The notes under the pieces are model-generated. The model had not been told where the DNA came from, searched no databases, and worked only from the letters and a program-made list of their open reading frames with translations. Of a stretch of DNA of 64,000 nucleotides, positions 44,391-56,744 are shown one piece after another. Both the position numbers and the translations under genes were made by a program. The stretch comes from Variovorax jilinensis (lineage in GTDB: Bacteria; Pseudomonadota; Gammaproteobacteria; Burkholderiales; Burkholderiaceae_C): positions 744,001 through 808,000 of the forward strand of contig NZ_JASZYQ010000001.1 of NCBI RefSeq assembly GCF_030316885.1, read 5' to 3'. Each line of letters starts with the position of its first letter. Position 1 is the stretch's first letter.

Positions 44391-45245
44391 TTATTGCGGG
44401 ATCGCCACCGGCGCCTTGGCGGCGTCGGCGATGGCATTGCTGCGGATGGCGCCGATGTGGCTGCGCAGCTCAAGCACGATGTCGGTGAATTCCTTGGTGT
44501 AGGTGAGCTCGAGCTCGCGCGGGCGCGGCAGCTCGATGTCGCGCTTGACCACGAAGCGGCCCGGGCTCTTGCTCATCACGTACACCGTGTCGGCCAGGAA
44601 CACCGATTCGCGCAGGTCGTGCGTGACGAGGATCACGTTGAACTGCTGCTCGGTCCAGAGGTCGCGCAGGATGCACCAGAGCTCCTCGCGCGTGAAGGCG
44701 TCGAGCGCGCCGAAGGGTTCGTCGAGCAGCAGCATCTTCGGCTCGTGGATCAGCGCGCGGCAGATGCTCGCGCGCTGCTGCATGCCGCCCGAGAGCTGCC
44801 ACGGGAACTTGTCCTCGTAGCCGCCAAGGCCGACCTTCTGCAGCAGCCGGCGCGCGCGCTCGACGTATTCCTTTCGCTTGGCCTTGAAGGTCGAGCGATA
44901 GGGTTCGACGATCTCGAGCGGCAGCAGCACGTTGTCGACCGTGGTGCGCCAGGGCAGCAGCGAAGGCGCCTGGAAGGCCATGCCCGAGATCTTCAGCGGT
45001 CCGGTGACCGGTTCGCCGTCGATCCGGATCTTGCCCATCGACGGCATGCGCAGCCCGGTCGTGAGCTTCATGAAGGTCGACTTGCCGCAGCCCGAAGGCC
45101 CGACGATGGCAATGAATTCGCCGCGCTTGACCTTCAGGTCGATCGCCTCCACCGCGAAGTGGTTGGCGCGCAGCAGCTCCTCGTTGTAGGCAAGCCAGAC
45201 GTCCTGGAAGTCGACGAAGGGCCTTTCCTGATCGGGCTGCGCCAT
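44391..45245 (-). CDS. ABC transporter ATP-binding protein, SsuB/TauB type
   Basis: A 284-residue ABC ATPase. Walker A is GPSGCGKST (49-57), the signature LSGGMQQRASICRAL and Walker B MLLLDEPFGALD are intact, and the switch His is in THDLRES. The C-terminal 40 residues extend beyond the ATPase core. The ATG overlaps the stop of binding protein 2 (TGATG). It drives uptake through the neighbouring permease. Confidence 0.94.
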   Translation of the reverse strand: MAQPDQERPFVDFQDVWLAYNEELLRANHFAVEAIDLKVKRGEFIAIVGPSGCGKSTFMKLTTGLRMPSMGKIRIDGEPVTGPLKISGMAFQAPSLLPWRTTVDNVLLPLEIVEPYRSTFKAKRKEYVERARRLLQKVGLGGYEDKFPWQLSGGMQQRASICRALIHEPKMLLLDEPFGALDAFTREELWCILRDLWTEQQFNVILVTHDLRESVFLADTVYVMSKSPGRFVVKRDIELPRPRELELTYTKEFTDIVLELRSHIGAIRSNAIADAAKAPVAIPQ

Positions 45246-46276
45246 CACTTGCGCAGGATGTTCAGTTCGGCTGCGCTCGGCAGCAGCGCGGGCGTCCAGA
45301 CGGCGTCGGGGTTGACGCGCGTCTTCGTCGCGAAGGCGTCCGACACCTGCGAGGCCATCAGCGACAGGCGGCCGGCATTGACCTGGCCAAAGCCCTCGGC
45401 GCGGGCGTCCGGCGTGTTGACGACGGTATCGATCGCAAGCTTCAGGCGACGGGTCTCGAGCTCGCTGTTGACGATGCCGTCGCGCGCCTTGATCGACTCG
45501 ATCGCGACGGCGGGATTGGCGATCACTTCCTTGGCGCCCTTGCTGAAGGCCTGCAGGAAGGCCTTGACCGCGGCCGGGTTCTCCTTGATGAGCTTGGGCG
45601 AGGCGATGATCGCGTTGCCGTACAGCTTCACGCCGAAGTCGGGATAGGGCAGGACCACGATGTCGGCCGCCTTGGCGCCACGCGATTCCAGGTTCAGCAG
45701 CGAAGTGAACGTGAAGCCGGTGATCGCATCGATGTCGCCGCGCAGCAGCATGGTCTCGCGCAGGGTCGGGTCCATCGCGGTCCAGTTCACGGCGCCGACG
45801 TTGTTGGCCTTGGCAAAGATCGGGAAGGCACGGCGGCCGGCGTCGAACACCGGCGCGCCTAGCTTCTTGCCGGTGAGGTCGGCCGGTTTCGTGATGCCGC
45901 TCTTCTTCAGCGCCATCACCGAGGCCGGCGTATTGTTGTAGACCATCATCACCGCGACCGGCTTGTTCGGGCTGTCGGGATTGTTGGCGTGGAATTCCAT
46001 CAGCGCGGCCAGGTCGGCGAAGCCCATGTCGTAGGCGCCCGAGGCCACGCGCGTGACCGCGCCGCCCGAGCCGTTGCCGGCGTCGACCGTGACGTCGAGG
46101 CCGGCCTGCTTGAAGTAGCCCTTGGCGGCCGGATGCGTGAAGAATGCGCCCGGGCCCTCGAAGCGCCAGTCGAGCTGGAACTTGATCGGCGTCGGGGTCT
46201 GCGCGTGGGACTGGCCCAGTCCGAAGCACAGAGCAGAGGCGGCGAGGAAGGTCTGGAGCAGATGGCGCTTGTTCAT
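45245..46276 (-). CDS. NMT1/THI5-type ABC substrate-binding protein (2)
   Basis: A 343-residue periplasmic binding protein with a Sec signal (cleavage near SHAQ) and the family start KFQLDWRFEGPGAFFTHPAAKGYF. It has the same length as binding protein 1 and a similar layout, suggesting duplication or shared ligands. First gene of the binding protein-ATPase-permease operon. Its upstream region (46277-46486) has the palindrome CGCAC-TTG-GTGCG and a TTGCTTGAA-CCC string that resembles the binding-protein 1 promoter. Confidence 0.9.
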   Translation of the reverse strand: MNKRHLLQTFLAASALCFGLGQSHAQTPTPIKFQLDWRFEGPGAFFTHPAAKGYFKQAGLDVTVDAGNGSGGAVTRVASGAYDMGFADLAALMEFHANNPDSPNKPVAVMMVYNNTPASVMALKKSGITKPADLTGKKLGAPVFDAGRRAFPIFAKANNVGAVNWTAMDPTLRETMLLRGDIDAITGFTFTSLLNLESRGAKAADIVVLPYPDFGVKLYGNAIIASPKLIKENPAAVKAFLQAFSKGAKEVIANPAVAIESIKARDGIVNSELETRRLKLAIDTVVNTPDARAEGFGQVNAGRLSLMASQVSDAFATKTRVNPDAVWTPALLPSAAELNILRK

Positions 46277-46339
46277 TCGAGAATTCCGTGGATGAGGAGA
46301 TAAGAGGTGCACGGGATTCAAGCAAAAACGGTGCCCGCA

Positions 46340-46352
46340 CGCACTTGGTGCG
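46340..46352. promoter_or_regulatory. Palindrome upstream of binding protein 2
   Basis: CGCAC-TTG-GTGCG, 64 bp before the ATG. Its reverse complement contains CGCACCAA, a string also found in the control region of binding protein 1. Confidence 0.35.
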
Positions 46353-46486
46353 AACCCTTCCGTGTGCACCACCCGAAGGCAGATACCGCCCATCCGGGTG
46401 CGCGCGCATGCTTCGTTAAAGTGCGTCTGGCGCCGCGAGCCATGAGCGGACGCCGCATTCGAATCCAATGACAGAAAGAGGGCTTG

Positions 46487-47911
46487 ATGAAGAGGAAAAC
46501 ACTCACCGGCGTTGCTGCAGCGGTCGCCGTTCTCGTGGCGGTGTACATCGGCGCGACGGCCTATACCGGGCACAGGGTCGCGGCGGCCTACGAGGCCAGG
46601 CTGGACCAGGTCGGGAAGCAGCTGCCCTTTCAGCGCTTCGTCGAACGCACGGTCGACCGGGGACTGCTTTCCTCCACCTTCAGCACCGGCTTGCGTGTCG
46701 GCTGCGTCAACGCAGGCGCTGCGAAGGGCGATGGTTCGAACGCGCTCCCATCCTTCGAGGTCCACTTCGTGGACCATGTGCGCAACGGACCCTTCCCGGG
46801 GTTCGCGCGGTTCGGTGCGGCCACGATCGATTCGCAGGTCGTGCTTCCGGCGAACGCACCCGAGGCCCTGCGCAAGTATGTCGCGGGCCTGAAGCCCGAG
46901 GACATCCACACGCAGGTGGGCTACGGCGGCGACTACCGCACCGCGGTGCGGTTGCCGGCCGGCGAGATTCAGGCAGCCGGCGGCAAGCTGAGCTGGCCCG
47001 AGACGCGCCTGTCGAGCGCCGGCCTGGTGAACGGCGAGGCCAATGCGGTCGAGGCGACGCTGCCTGAGCTGGTCTTCCAGAGCGACGAGGCGAAGGGCAG
47101 CCGCTTCAGGCTCGCCGACCTGCAGCTGCGCAGCGAGAACCACGGCAGTGGCAGCCTCTGGATGCGTGCCGGCAACGGCGCCGTCAAGATCGGCAGCATC
47201 GAGTTGCAGACGCGGCTGGGCGAGCAGCCGATGTCGCTTCGGCTCTCGAAACTCGACTACACGACCGAGGTCGCCAACGACAAGGACCTCATGAGCGGCA
47301 GTCTCGCCATGCGAGCCGATGCGGCGCTGAGCCTGGGCGACGAGGCCACGCCGCTGCTGTTCGAGGACATCGAGCTCAAGGAGTCGTTCAAGCGCCTGCA
47401 CGTGCCGACGATCCAGAAGTGGTTCGAGGGCGCGATGGCCGAGGTGTCGAATTGCGAGACCGATGCCGCACCGCCGGCCGAGCAGGCCGAGCGGGCGCGG
47501 CAGCAGGCCGAACAGCTGCTGCCGCTGCTCGCCCACGACCCGGACGTGGCGATCGAGAAGTTCGCCCTGACCCATGAAGGGCGCCGCGGCGAGCTCTCGT
47601 ACTCGGCGGGCGTGCACGGCTTCAGGCTGGCCGAGGGCGAGGAATTCGCGGCGGCGCTGCCTCGCCTGGCCCAGGCCCTGACGCTGCGCGCCGATGCCCG
47701 GCTGCCCGTGGCCTGGGTCGAGAAGATAGGTGCCTTCGGCGCCGGCTCCGACCAGGCGCAACTGCGTGCCGTGCAGACCGAGGCGATGCTCGACCACGCG
47801 ATCGGCCAGGGCTTCCTGGTGCGCGACGGCGACGACCTGACGGCCGCGCTGGTCTTCGAGCGAGGCACCCCGACCCTGAACGGCAAGCCGCTGGGGCCGC
47901 GGATGAAGTGA
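46487..47911 (+). CDS. DUF945 (YdgA-like) envelope protein
   Basis: A 474-residue YdgA/DUF945 protein. A single hydrophobic signal-anchor helix (about 7-26) precedes a large soluble periplasmic beta-rich body with the YGGDYRTAVRLPAG and LSWPETRL segments of the family. Function is unknown in all members; E. coli YdgA is abundant in the envelope. The ATG at 46487 follows AGAGGG; a TTG one codon earlier is possible. Divergent from the binding protein 2 operon. Confidence 0.85.
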   Translation: MKRKTLTGVAAAVAVLVAVYIGATAYTGHRVAAAYEARLDQVGKQLPFQRFVERTVDRGLLSSTFSTGLRVGCVNAGAAKGDGSNALPSFEVHFVDHVRNGPFPGFARFGAATIDSQVVLPANAPEALRKYVAGLKPEDIHTQVGYGGDYRTAVRLPAGEIQAAGGKLSWPETRLSSAGLVNGEANAVEATLPELVFQSDEAKGSRFRLADLQLRSENHGSGSLWMRAGNGAVKIGSIELQTRLGEQPMSLRLSKLDYTTEVANDKDLMSGSLAMRADAALSLGDEATPLLFEDIELKESFKRLHVPTIQKWFEGAMAEVSNCETDAAPPAEQAERARQQAEQLLPLLAHDPDVAIEKFALTHEGRRGELSYSAGVHGFRLAEGEEFAAALPRLAQALTLRADARLPVAWVEKIGAFGAGSDQAQLRAVQTEAMLDHAIGQGFLVRDGDDLTAALVFERGTPTLNGKPLGPRMK

Positions 47912-47921
47912 GCCTGTCGGG

Positions 47922-50222
<2,301 letters not shown>

Positions 50223-50295
50223 CGTTGTCTCCTTGCTGTCTTGGCTTCAGAGATAGAGGCTACCCCAAAGTGCGCTGTTGCAGGGAAGGTGGCGA

Positions 50296-51216
50296 TCAAT
50301 CCGTCTCGGGCGCCACCGGGTGCTGCGCCATCGCCTCCAGCGCCCGCACCAGCGCCGAATGGTCCTGCTGGCCATGGCCGAGCGCCACGCAGGCGTTCAT
50401 GAGCTGGGCCGCGCTCGCCGTCTGCGGCAGCGCGACGCCGAGCGAGCGGGCGCCCTGCAGCGCGAGGTTCAGGTCCTTCTGGTGCAGCGCGATCCGGAAG
50501 CCGGGTGCGAAGCTGCGCTTGATCATGCGTTCGCCGTGCACCTCGAGGATGCGCGAGGACGCGAAGCCGCCCATCAGCGCGTTGCGCACCTTGGCCGGAT
50601 CGGCCCCGGCCTTGGAGGCGAACACCAGCGCCTCGCCGACGGCCGCGATGTTGAGTGCGACGATGATCTGGTTCGCCACCTTGCACACCTGGCCGTCGCC
50701 GACGCCACCGACCAGCGTGATGTTCCTGCCCATCTTCTCGAGCAGCGGCCGCACGCGGCCGAAGTCGCCTTCGTCGCCGCCGCACATGATCGTGAGGCTG
50801 GCCGCCTTGGCACCCACCTCGCCGCCCGATACCGGCGCATCGACGTAGCCGCAGCCCAGCGCGGCGATCCGCGCGGCGAAGGCCCTGGTCGCGATCGGGT
50901 CGATCGAGCTGCAGTCGACCACCAGCTTGCCCCTGGACAGGCCGCCCGCCGCGCCGTCCTCGCCGAACAGCACGGCCTCGACGTCGGGCGTGTCCGGCAC
51001 CATCACGAAGACGATGTCGGCCTCGCGCGCGACCTCGGCCGCATTCGCGCACACCATCGCCTGCGAGTCGAAGGGCTCGGGCATCTTGCCGCGCGTGTGG
51101 ACGAACAGCCGATGGCCGGCCTCGAGCAGGTGGCCGGCCATGGGTGCACCCATGATGCCGAGGCCGATGAAGCCGATCTTCTGCTGCTGTTGTTGCGATG
51201 CGGTGTTGGAAGGCAT
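50296..51216 (-). CDS. glxR: 2-hydroxy-3-oxopropionate (tartronate semialdehyde) reductase
   Basis: A 306-residue beta-hydroxyacid dehydrogenase that reduces tartronate semialdehyde to D-glycerate. The Rossmann start GFIGLGIMGAPMAGHL (15-30), the substrate motif DAPVSGG (126-132) and the catalytic K179 (CKVANQ) are all intact. It is downstream of hyi and gcl on the same strand (47 bp after hyi), completing the glycerate pathway. The GlxR assignment over GarR rests on this gcl-hyi context. Confidence 0.93.
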   Translation of the reverse strand: MPSNTASQQQQQKIGFIGLGIMGAPMAGHLLEAGHRLFVHTRGKMPEPFDSQAMVCANAAEVAREADIVFVMVPDTPDVEAVLFGEDGAAGGLSRGKLVVDCSSIDPIATRAFAARIAALGCGYVDAPVSGGEVGAKAASLTIMCGGDEGDFGRVRPLLEKMGRNITLVGGVGDGQVCKVANQIIVALNIAAVGEALVFASKAGADPAKVRNALMGGFASSRILEVHGERMIKRSFAPGFRIALHQKDLNLALQGARSLGVALPQTASAAQLMNACVALGHGQQDHSALVRALEAMAQHPVAPETD

Positions 51217-51263
51217 TGCCCGGGGTCCCTTTTCGTCGTTGGTGTGTGAGGAAGAAATCTGGA

Positions 51264-52043
51264 TCAGCGCGTGAGCGCCTCGCGCCAGCCCAGCCCTTCG
51301 ACCGTGGCGCCGCGCGGCTTGTATTCGCAGCCGATCCAGCCTGCATAGCCGAGCGCGTCGATATGCCTGAACAGCCACGGGTAGTTGATCTCGCCGGTGC
51401 CGGGTTCGCCGCGGCCCGGGTTGTCGGCGAGCTGGATGTGACCGATTCGAGCGATCTGCTTCGTGAGCGTGGCGCCGAGCTCGCCCTCCATGCGCTGTGC
51501 GTGATAGATGTCGTACTGCAGCAGCAGGTTGGCCGAGCCGACCTCGTCGATCAGCGACAACGCCTGGTCGGTGCGCGTGAGGCAGAAGCCCGGGATGTCG
51601 AAGCTGTTGACCGGCTCGATCAGCAGGCGGATGCCGGCGGCCTCGAGTTCCTTCGCGGCGAAGCGCAGGTTTTCGACCACCACGCGGCGCGCGTCGCCGG
51701 CCGTGACGGCCTCGGGCAGCTTGCCGAGCAGGCAGTTGACCTGCGGGCAGCCGAGCGCGCTGGCGTAGTCGATGGCGCGTGCCACGCCTTCGCGGAACTC
51801 GGGCACACGATCGGGATGGCAGGCGATGCCTCGCTCGCCGCCCTCCCAGTTGCCGGCCGGCAGGTTGTGCAGGGCCTGCACCAGGCCGTTGTCGCGCAGC
51901 GCTGCGGCCAGCTCCTTCCGGTCGTAGGCATAGGGGAACAGGTATTCGACGGCCTCGAAGCCGGCCTTGGCGGCGGCCTCGAAGCGCTGCATGAACGGTA
52001 GCTCGTTGAACAGCATCGTGAGGTTGGCTGCGAACTTGGGCAT
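51264..52043 (-). CDS. hyi: Hydroxypyruvate isomerase
   Basis: A 259-residue TIM-barrel isomerase of the Hyi/OtnI family, which interconverts hydroxypyruvate and tartronate semialdehyde. The start MPKFAANLTMLFNELPFM and the metal-binding EPVNSFDIPGF and GHIQLADNPGR regions are strongly conserved. It follows gcl after 33 bp and precedes glxR, as in E. coli. The ATG follows GAGAGACC. Confidence 0.94.
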   Translation of the reverse strand: MPKFAANLTMLFNELPFMQRFEAAAKAGFEAVEYLFPYAYDRKELAAALRDNGLVQALHNLPAGNWEGGERGIACHPDRVPEFREGVARAIDYASALGCPQVNCLLGKLPEAVTAGDARRVVVENLRFAAKELEAAGIRLLIEPVNSFDIPGFCLTRTDQALSLIDEVGSANLLLQYDIYHAQRMEGELGATLTKQIARIGHIQLADNPGRGEPGTGEINYPWLFRHIDALGYAGWIGCEYKPRGATVEGLGWREALTR

Positions 52044-52076
52044 GGTTGAAGGTCTCTCTGGTCGGTCGCGCAAGTC

Positions 52077-53870
<1,794 letters not shown>

Positions 53871-53948
53871 GCGAAATCTCCTTGGGGGTTGGGCTCGACT
53901 GTAGGAATTCGAGTCCGTTGCCAGAAGAGGGCGCAGTGCCATATCGCC

Positions 53949-53965
53949 TATTCCTGCGTGGAATA
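53949..53965. promoter_or_regulatory. LysR-type box between gcl and its LysR gene
   Basis: TATTCC, 5 nt, GGAATA: a perfect 6-bp inverted repeat that contains the T-N11-A pattern of LysR-binding sites. It lies between the divergent gcl and LysR genes, 18 bp before the LysR ATG. Confidence 0.65.
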
Positions 53966-53971
53966 AGTGAC

Positions 53972-53977
53972 TACCAT
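53972..53977 (+). promoter_or_regulatory. -10-like hexamer of the LysR gene, leaderless spacing
   Basis: TACCAT precedes the LysR ATG (53984) by 6 nt, with no ribosome site between them. Confidence 0.4.
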
Positions 53978-53983
53978 TCGCCC

Positions 53984-54892
53984 ATGGACAGATTGCTCGC
54001 GATGGAGATGTTCGTGCGCGTGGTGGAGACCGGCAGCTTCTCCAAGGCGGCGCGCGAATTCAACACCACACAGCCCACCGTGACCAAGCAGGTGGCGGCC
54101 ACCGAGACGCGCCTCAAGGCACGGCTGCTCAACCGCAACACGCGCGGCGTGAGCCTCACCGAAGCCGGCGCGCTCTACTACGAGAAGTGCAAGGCCATCG
54201 TGCGCGACGCCGAGGAAGCCGAGAGCATCGTCAAGCTGCGCCAGTCGCAGGCCCAGGGCCTGCTGCGCATCGGCACCTCGACCGCGTTCGGCCGCCGCGT
54301 GGTTGTTCCGCTGGCGCTCGAATTCATGGCGCGCCATCCCCAGGTGCAGGTCGACCTGAGCTTCGAGGACCGCTATGTCGATCTCGTGGCCCAGGGCATC
54401 GACGTCGCGATCCGCATGGGCAAGCTGGCCGATTCATCGCTCGGCGCGCGCTTCCTCGGCATGAATCCCTGGGTCATGGTGGCCGCGCCGGCCTACCTGA
54501 AGAAGCACGGCACGCCGAGAAAGGCCCAGGACCTGAGCGCCCACGTGGCGCTGATCTACAGCAGCGTGGTCGGCGACGACGTCTGGCACCTGCATACGCC
54601 GAGAGGCGAGGCACTCACGGTGCCGGTGTCGGGCCGGCTGCGCTCGAACAACGTCTCGGCCGTGCTCGCCGCCGCGCGCGCCGGCCTCGGCATCGCGCTG
54701 ATGCCGCGTTACGTGGCGAGAGATTCGCTGGCGGCCGGGCAGGTGGTCGAGGTGCTGGCCGACCACGCGCTGGCCGAGCAGGAGATCCATGCGGTGTTTC
54801 CTTCGCCGAAGCTGGTTCCCGGCAAGGTGTCGGGCTTCGTGGCCTTTCTGCAGGGGCGCTTCGGGGAACAGTGGTGGCTGGGAGCCCGTTGA
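53984..54892 (+). CDS. LysR-family regulator of the gcl operon
   Basis: A 302-residue LysR regulator. The N-terminal HTH (about 1-60, [20 protein letters not shown]) is followed by the effector-binding domain. Divergent from gcl with a LysR-type box between them, so it probably controls gcl-hyi-glxR and itself. The start at 53984 gives the canonical N-terminus; longer in-frame starts overlap the control region. Confidence 0.92.
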   Translation: MDRLLAMEMFVRVVETGSFSKAAREFNTTQPTVTKQVAATETRLKARLLNRNTRGVSLTEAGALYYEKCKAIVRDAEEAESIVKLRQSQAQGLLRIGTSTAFGRRVVVPLALEFMARHPQVQVDLSFEDRYVDLVAQGIDVAIRMGKLADSSLGARFLGMNPWVMVAAPAYLKKHGTPRKAQDLSAHVALIYSSVVGDDVWHLHTPRGEALTVPVSGRLRSNNVSAVLAAARAGLGIALMPRYVARDSLAAGQVVEVLADHALAEQEIHAVFPSPKLVPGKVSGFVAFLQGRFGEQWWLGAR

Positions 54893-54913
54893 CGGCTCGC
54901 CGCGAGCGGCGTT

Positions 54914-55987
54914 TCAGGGGGGCGGCGGCACGTTCTCACGATCGTCGCCCGATGACGCGAACAGATCCCAGGACGCCATGAACAGCGCGGCGATCAGCGG
55001 CCCGATCACGAAGCCGTTGATGCCGAACAGCGCGATGCCGCCGATGGTGGACATCAGCACGATGTAGTCGGGCATCTGCGTGTCCTTGCCCACCAGCAGC
55101 GGGCGCAGGATGTTGTCGACCAGGCCGATCACGAAGACCCCGACGAAGATCAGGATCAGCGCGTGGCCGATCTGGCCGACCGCCAGGTAGTAGATCGCCA
55201 CCGGCCCCCAGATCAGTGCCGCGCCGACTGCGGGCAGCAGGGAGAGGAAGGCCATCAGCACACCCCACAGCAGTGCGCCCTGGAGCCCCATGAGCGAGAA
55301 CGTGACGCCGCCGATGATGCCCTGCGCCGCCGCGACCGCGATGTTGCCCTTGATGGTGGCGCGGATGACGGTCGTGAACTTGTTCAGCAGGTAGTGCGTG
55401 TGCGGCTTGGCCAGCGGCAGCGATTCGCGCACCTTGCGCGACAGCTCGGTCCCGTCGCGCAGCAGGAAGAACAGCAGGTACAGCATGATGCCGAAGCTGA
55501 TGACGAATTCGAAGGTGTTCTGGCCGATCGCGACCGCATGGGTGGCGATCACCTGGCTGCCGCGCGCCGCTGCCTGCGACAGCTGGTTGATCAGCCCTTC
55601 GACGTTGCCGAGTCCGAAGCGGTTGAGCAGGTCGAGCACCCACTTGGGAACCGCGTTGACCACCTGCTGGAAGTAGTTCGAGAAGCTGATGTCACCCGAG
55701 CGCACCATCTGCGACACCAGCGAGACTTCGTCGACCAGCGAGACCGTGATGAGGGTGAGCGGAATGACGACCACGATGGTCGCGAGCATCAGCGTCGCGA
55801 GCGCCGCGAGGTTGCGCCGGCCGCGCATCTTCTTGAGCAGGCGCCGGTAGATCGGCGTGAAGAGGATGGCCAGCGCGATGCCCCACATCACGGCACCGAA
55901 GAACGGCAGCAGCAGCCAGCCGAAGGCGATCGTGACGACTGCCAGCAGGAGAAGAAAGGTGCCGCGCTGGACGCCGGAGGTGTTCAT
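54914..55987 (-). CDS. AI-2E family permease (PerM/YdiK type)
   Basis: A 357-residue membrane protein with about eight helices and the conserved central segment LPAVGAALIWGPVAIY with LIFVGVFVIGLVDNILRP. The family name comes from TqsA-type AI-2 export, but most members have unknown or cation-exchange functions, so no substrate is assigned. No operon partner. Its 3' end converges with the LysR gene (21 bp apart). Confidence 0.87.
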   Translation of the reverse strand: MNTSGVQRGTFLLLLAVVTIAFGWLLLPFFGAVMWGIALAILFTPIYRRLLKKMRGRRNLAALATLMLATIVVVIPLTLITVSLVDEVSLVSQMVRSGDISFSNYFQQVVNAVPKWVLDLLNRFGLGNVEGLINQLSQAAARGSQVIATHAVAIGQNTFEFVISFGIMLYLLFFLLRDGTELSRKVRESLPLAKPHTHYLLNKFTTVIRATIKGNIAVAAAQGIIGGVTFSLMGLQGALLWGVLMAFLSLLPAVGAALIWGPVAIYYLAVGQIGHALILIFVGVFVIGLVDNILRPLLVGKDTQMPDYIVLMSTIGGIALFGINGFVIGPLIAALFMASWDLFASSGDDRENVPPPP

Positions 55988-56037
55988 GACCGAGTCGACT
56001 TTAGCCGAAACCCGGGCCTGAAAAAGCGCGATTCGTG

Positions 56038-56736
56038 TCAGCGAATGCCGCGTGGCAATGCCACCGGAGCCAGCGTGGCGCGCAGCCGCTCGTCGGCGTC
56101 GGGCGCCTGGGCCACCTCCACCTGCAATGCCTGCTCGACGTTGCCGATGTGGGCCAGCATCAGCGAGCGTGCGCGCCCGGTGTCGCCTGCCTCCAGCGCG
56201 GCGACGATCGCTGCATGCTCGTCGCAGGAGGCGGCAGCCTCGTGGCGCGACTGGAACAGCGTGGCGGCCAGCGTGGTGCGTGCCGTCAGGTCGCGCAGCA
56301 CGTCGCACAGCAGCCGGTGGCCCATCTGCTCGGCCAGGCAGACATGGAAGTCCGCCAGCAGGAAGGCACGCGTGGCGGCATCGGCGCCCGCGATGGCGCG
56401 CTGCTCGTCGGCGATGTGCTCGCGCAGCTTGCGGATGACCTTCGAGAGCGGCCGACCGGCCTCGGCCAGGATGCCCGATTCGACGATGCGGCGCGCGGCG
56501 AAGGCATCGCGCGCCTCGTCGGCCGAGGGCTCCACCACGAACCAGCCGCGGCGCGACTGCACGGCGACGAAGCCGCGGGCCTGCAACTGCATCAGTGCCT
56601 CGCGCACCATGGTGCGGCTGACGTTGAAGTTCTCGGCCAGCGCCTGTTCGCCGAGCCGCTCGCCCGGGGCGAGCTTCTGCGCCAGGATGGCCTCGACCAC
56701 GCGCTCGGCGATGCGGGTCGGCGAGACGTCGGTCAT
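56038..56736 (-). CDS. GntR-family regulator (FadR/FCD subgroup)
   Basis: A 232-residue regulator with an N-terminal winged HTH (about 10-70, AENFNVSRTMVREALMQL) and a C-terminal all-helical FCD ligand domain (about 80-210) with metal-binding His positions. It starts 8 bp after dctA ends, in one operon, so it probably controls that dicarboxylate transporter. Candidate sites of its type lie upstream of dctA and of the NCS2 permease. An earlier in-frame TTG (56748) would overlap dctA. Confidence 0.9.
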   Translation of the reverse strand: MTDVSPTRIAERVVEAILAQKLAPGERLGEQALAENFNVSRTMVREALMQLQARGFVAVQSRRGWFVVEPSADEARDAFAARRIVESGILAEAGRPLSKVIRKLREHIADEQRAIAGADAATRAFLLADFHVCLAEQMGHRLLCDVLRDLTARTTLAATLFQSRHEAAASCDEHAAIVAALEAGDTGRARSLMLAHIGNVEQALQVEVAQAPDADERLRATLAPVALPRGIR

Positions 56737-56744
56737 GGCCGCCT

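Noticed and set aside
46484..46486. TTG start of the DUF945 gene at 46484
   Set aside because: The directly following ATG at 46487 is better spaced from AGAGGG and gives the same protein minus one residue.
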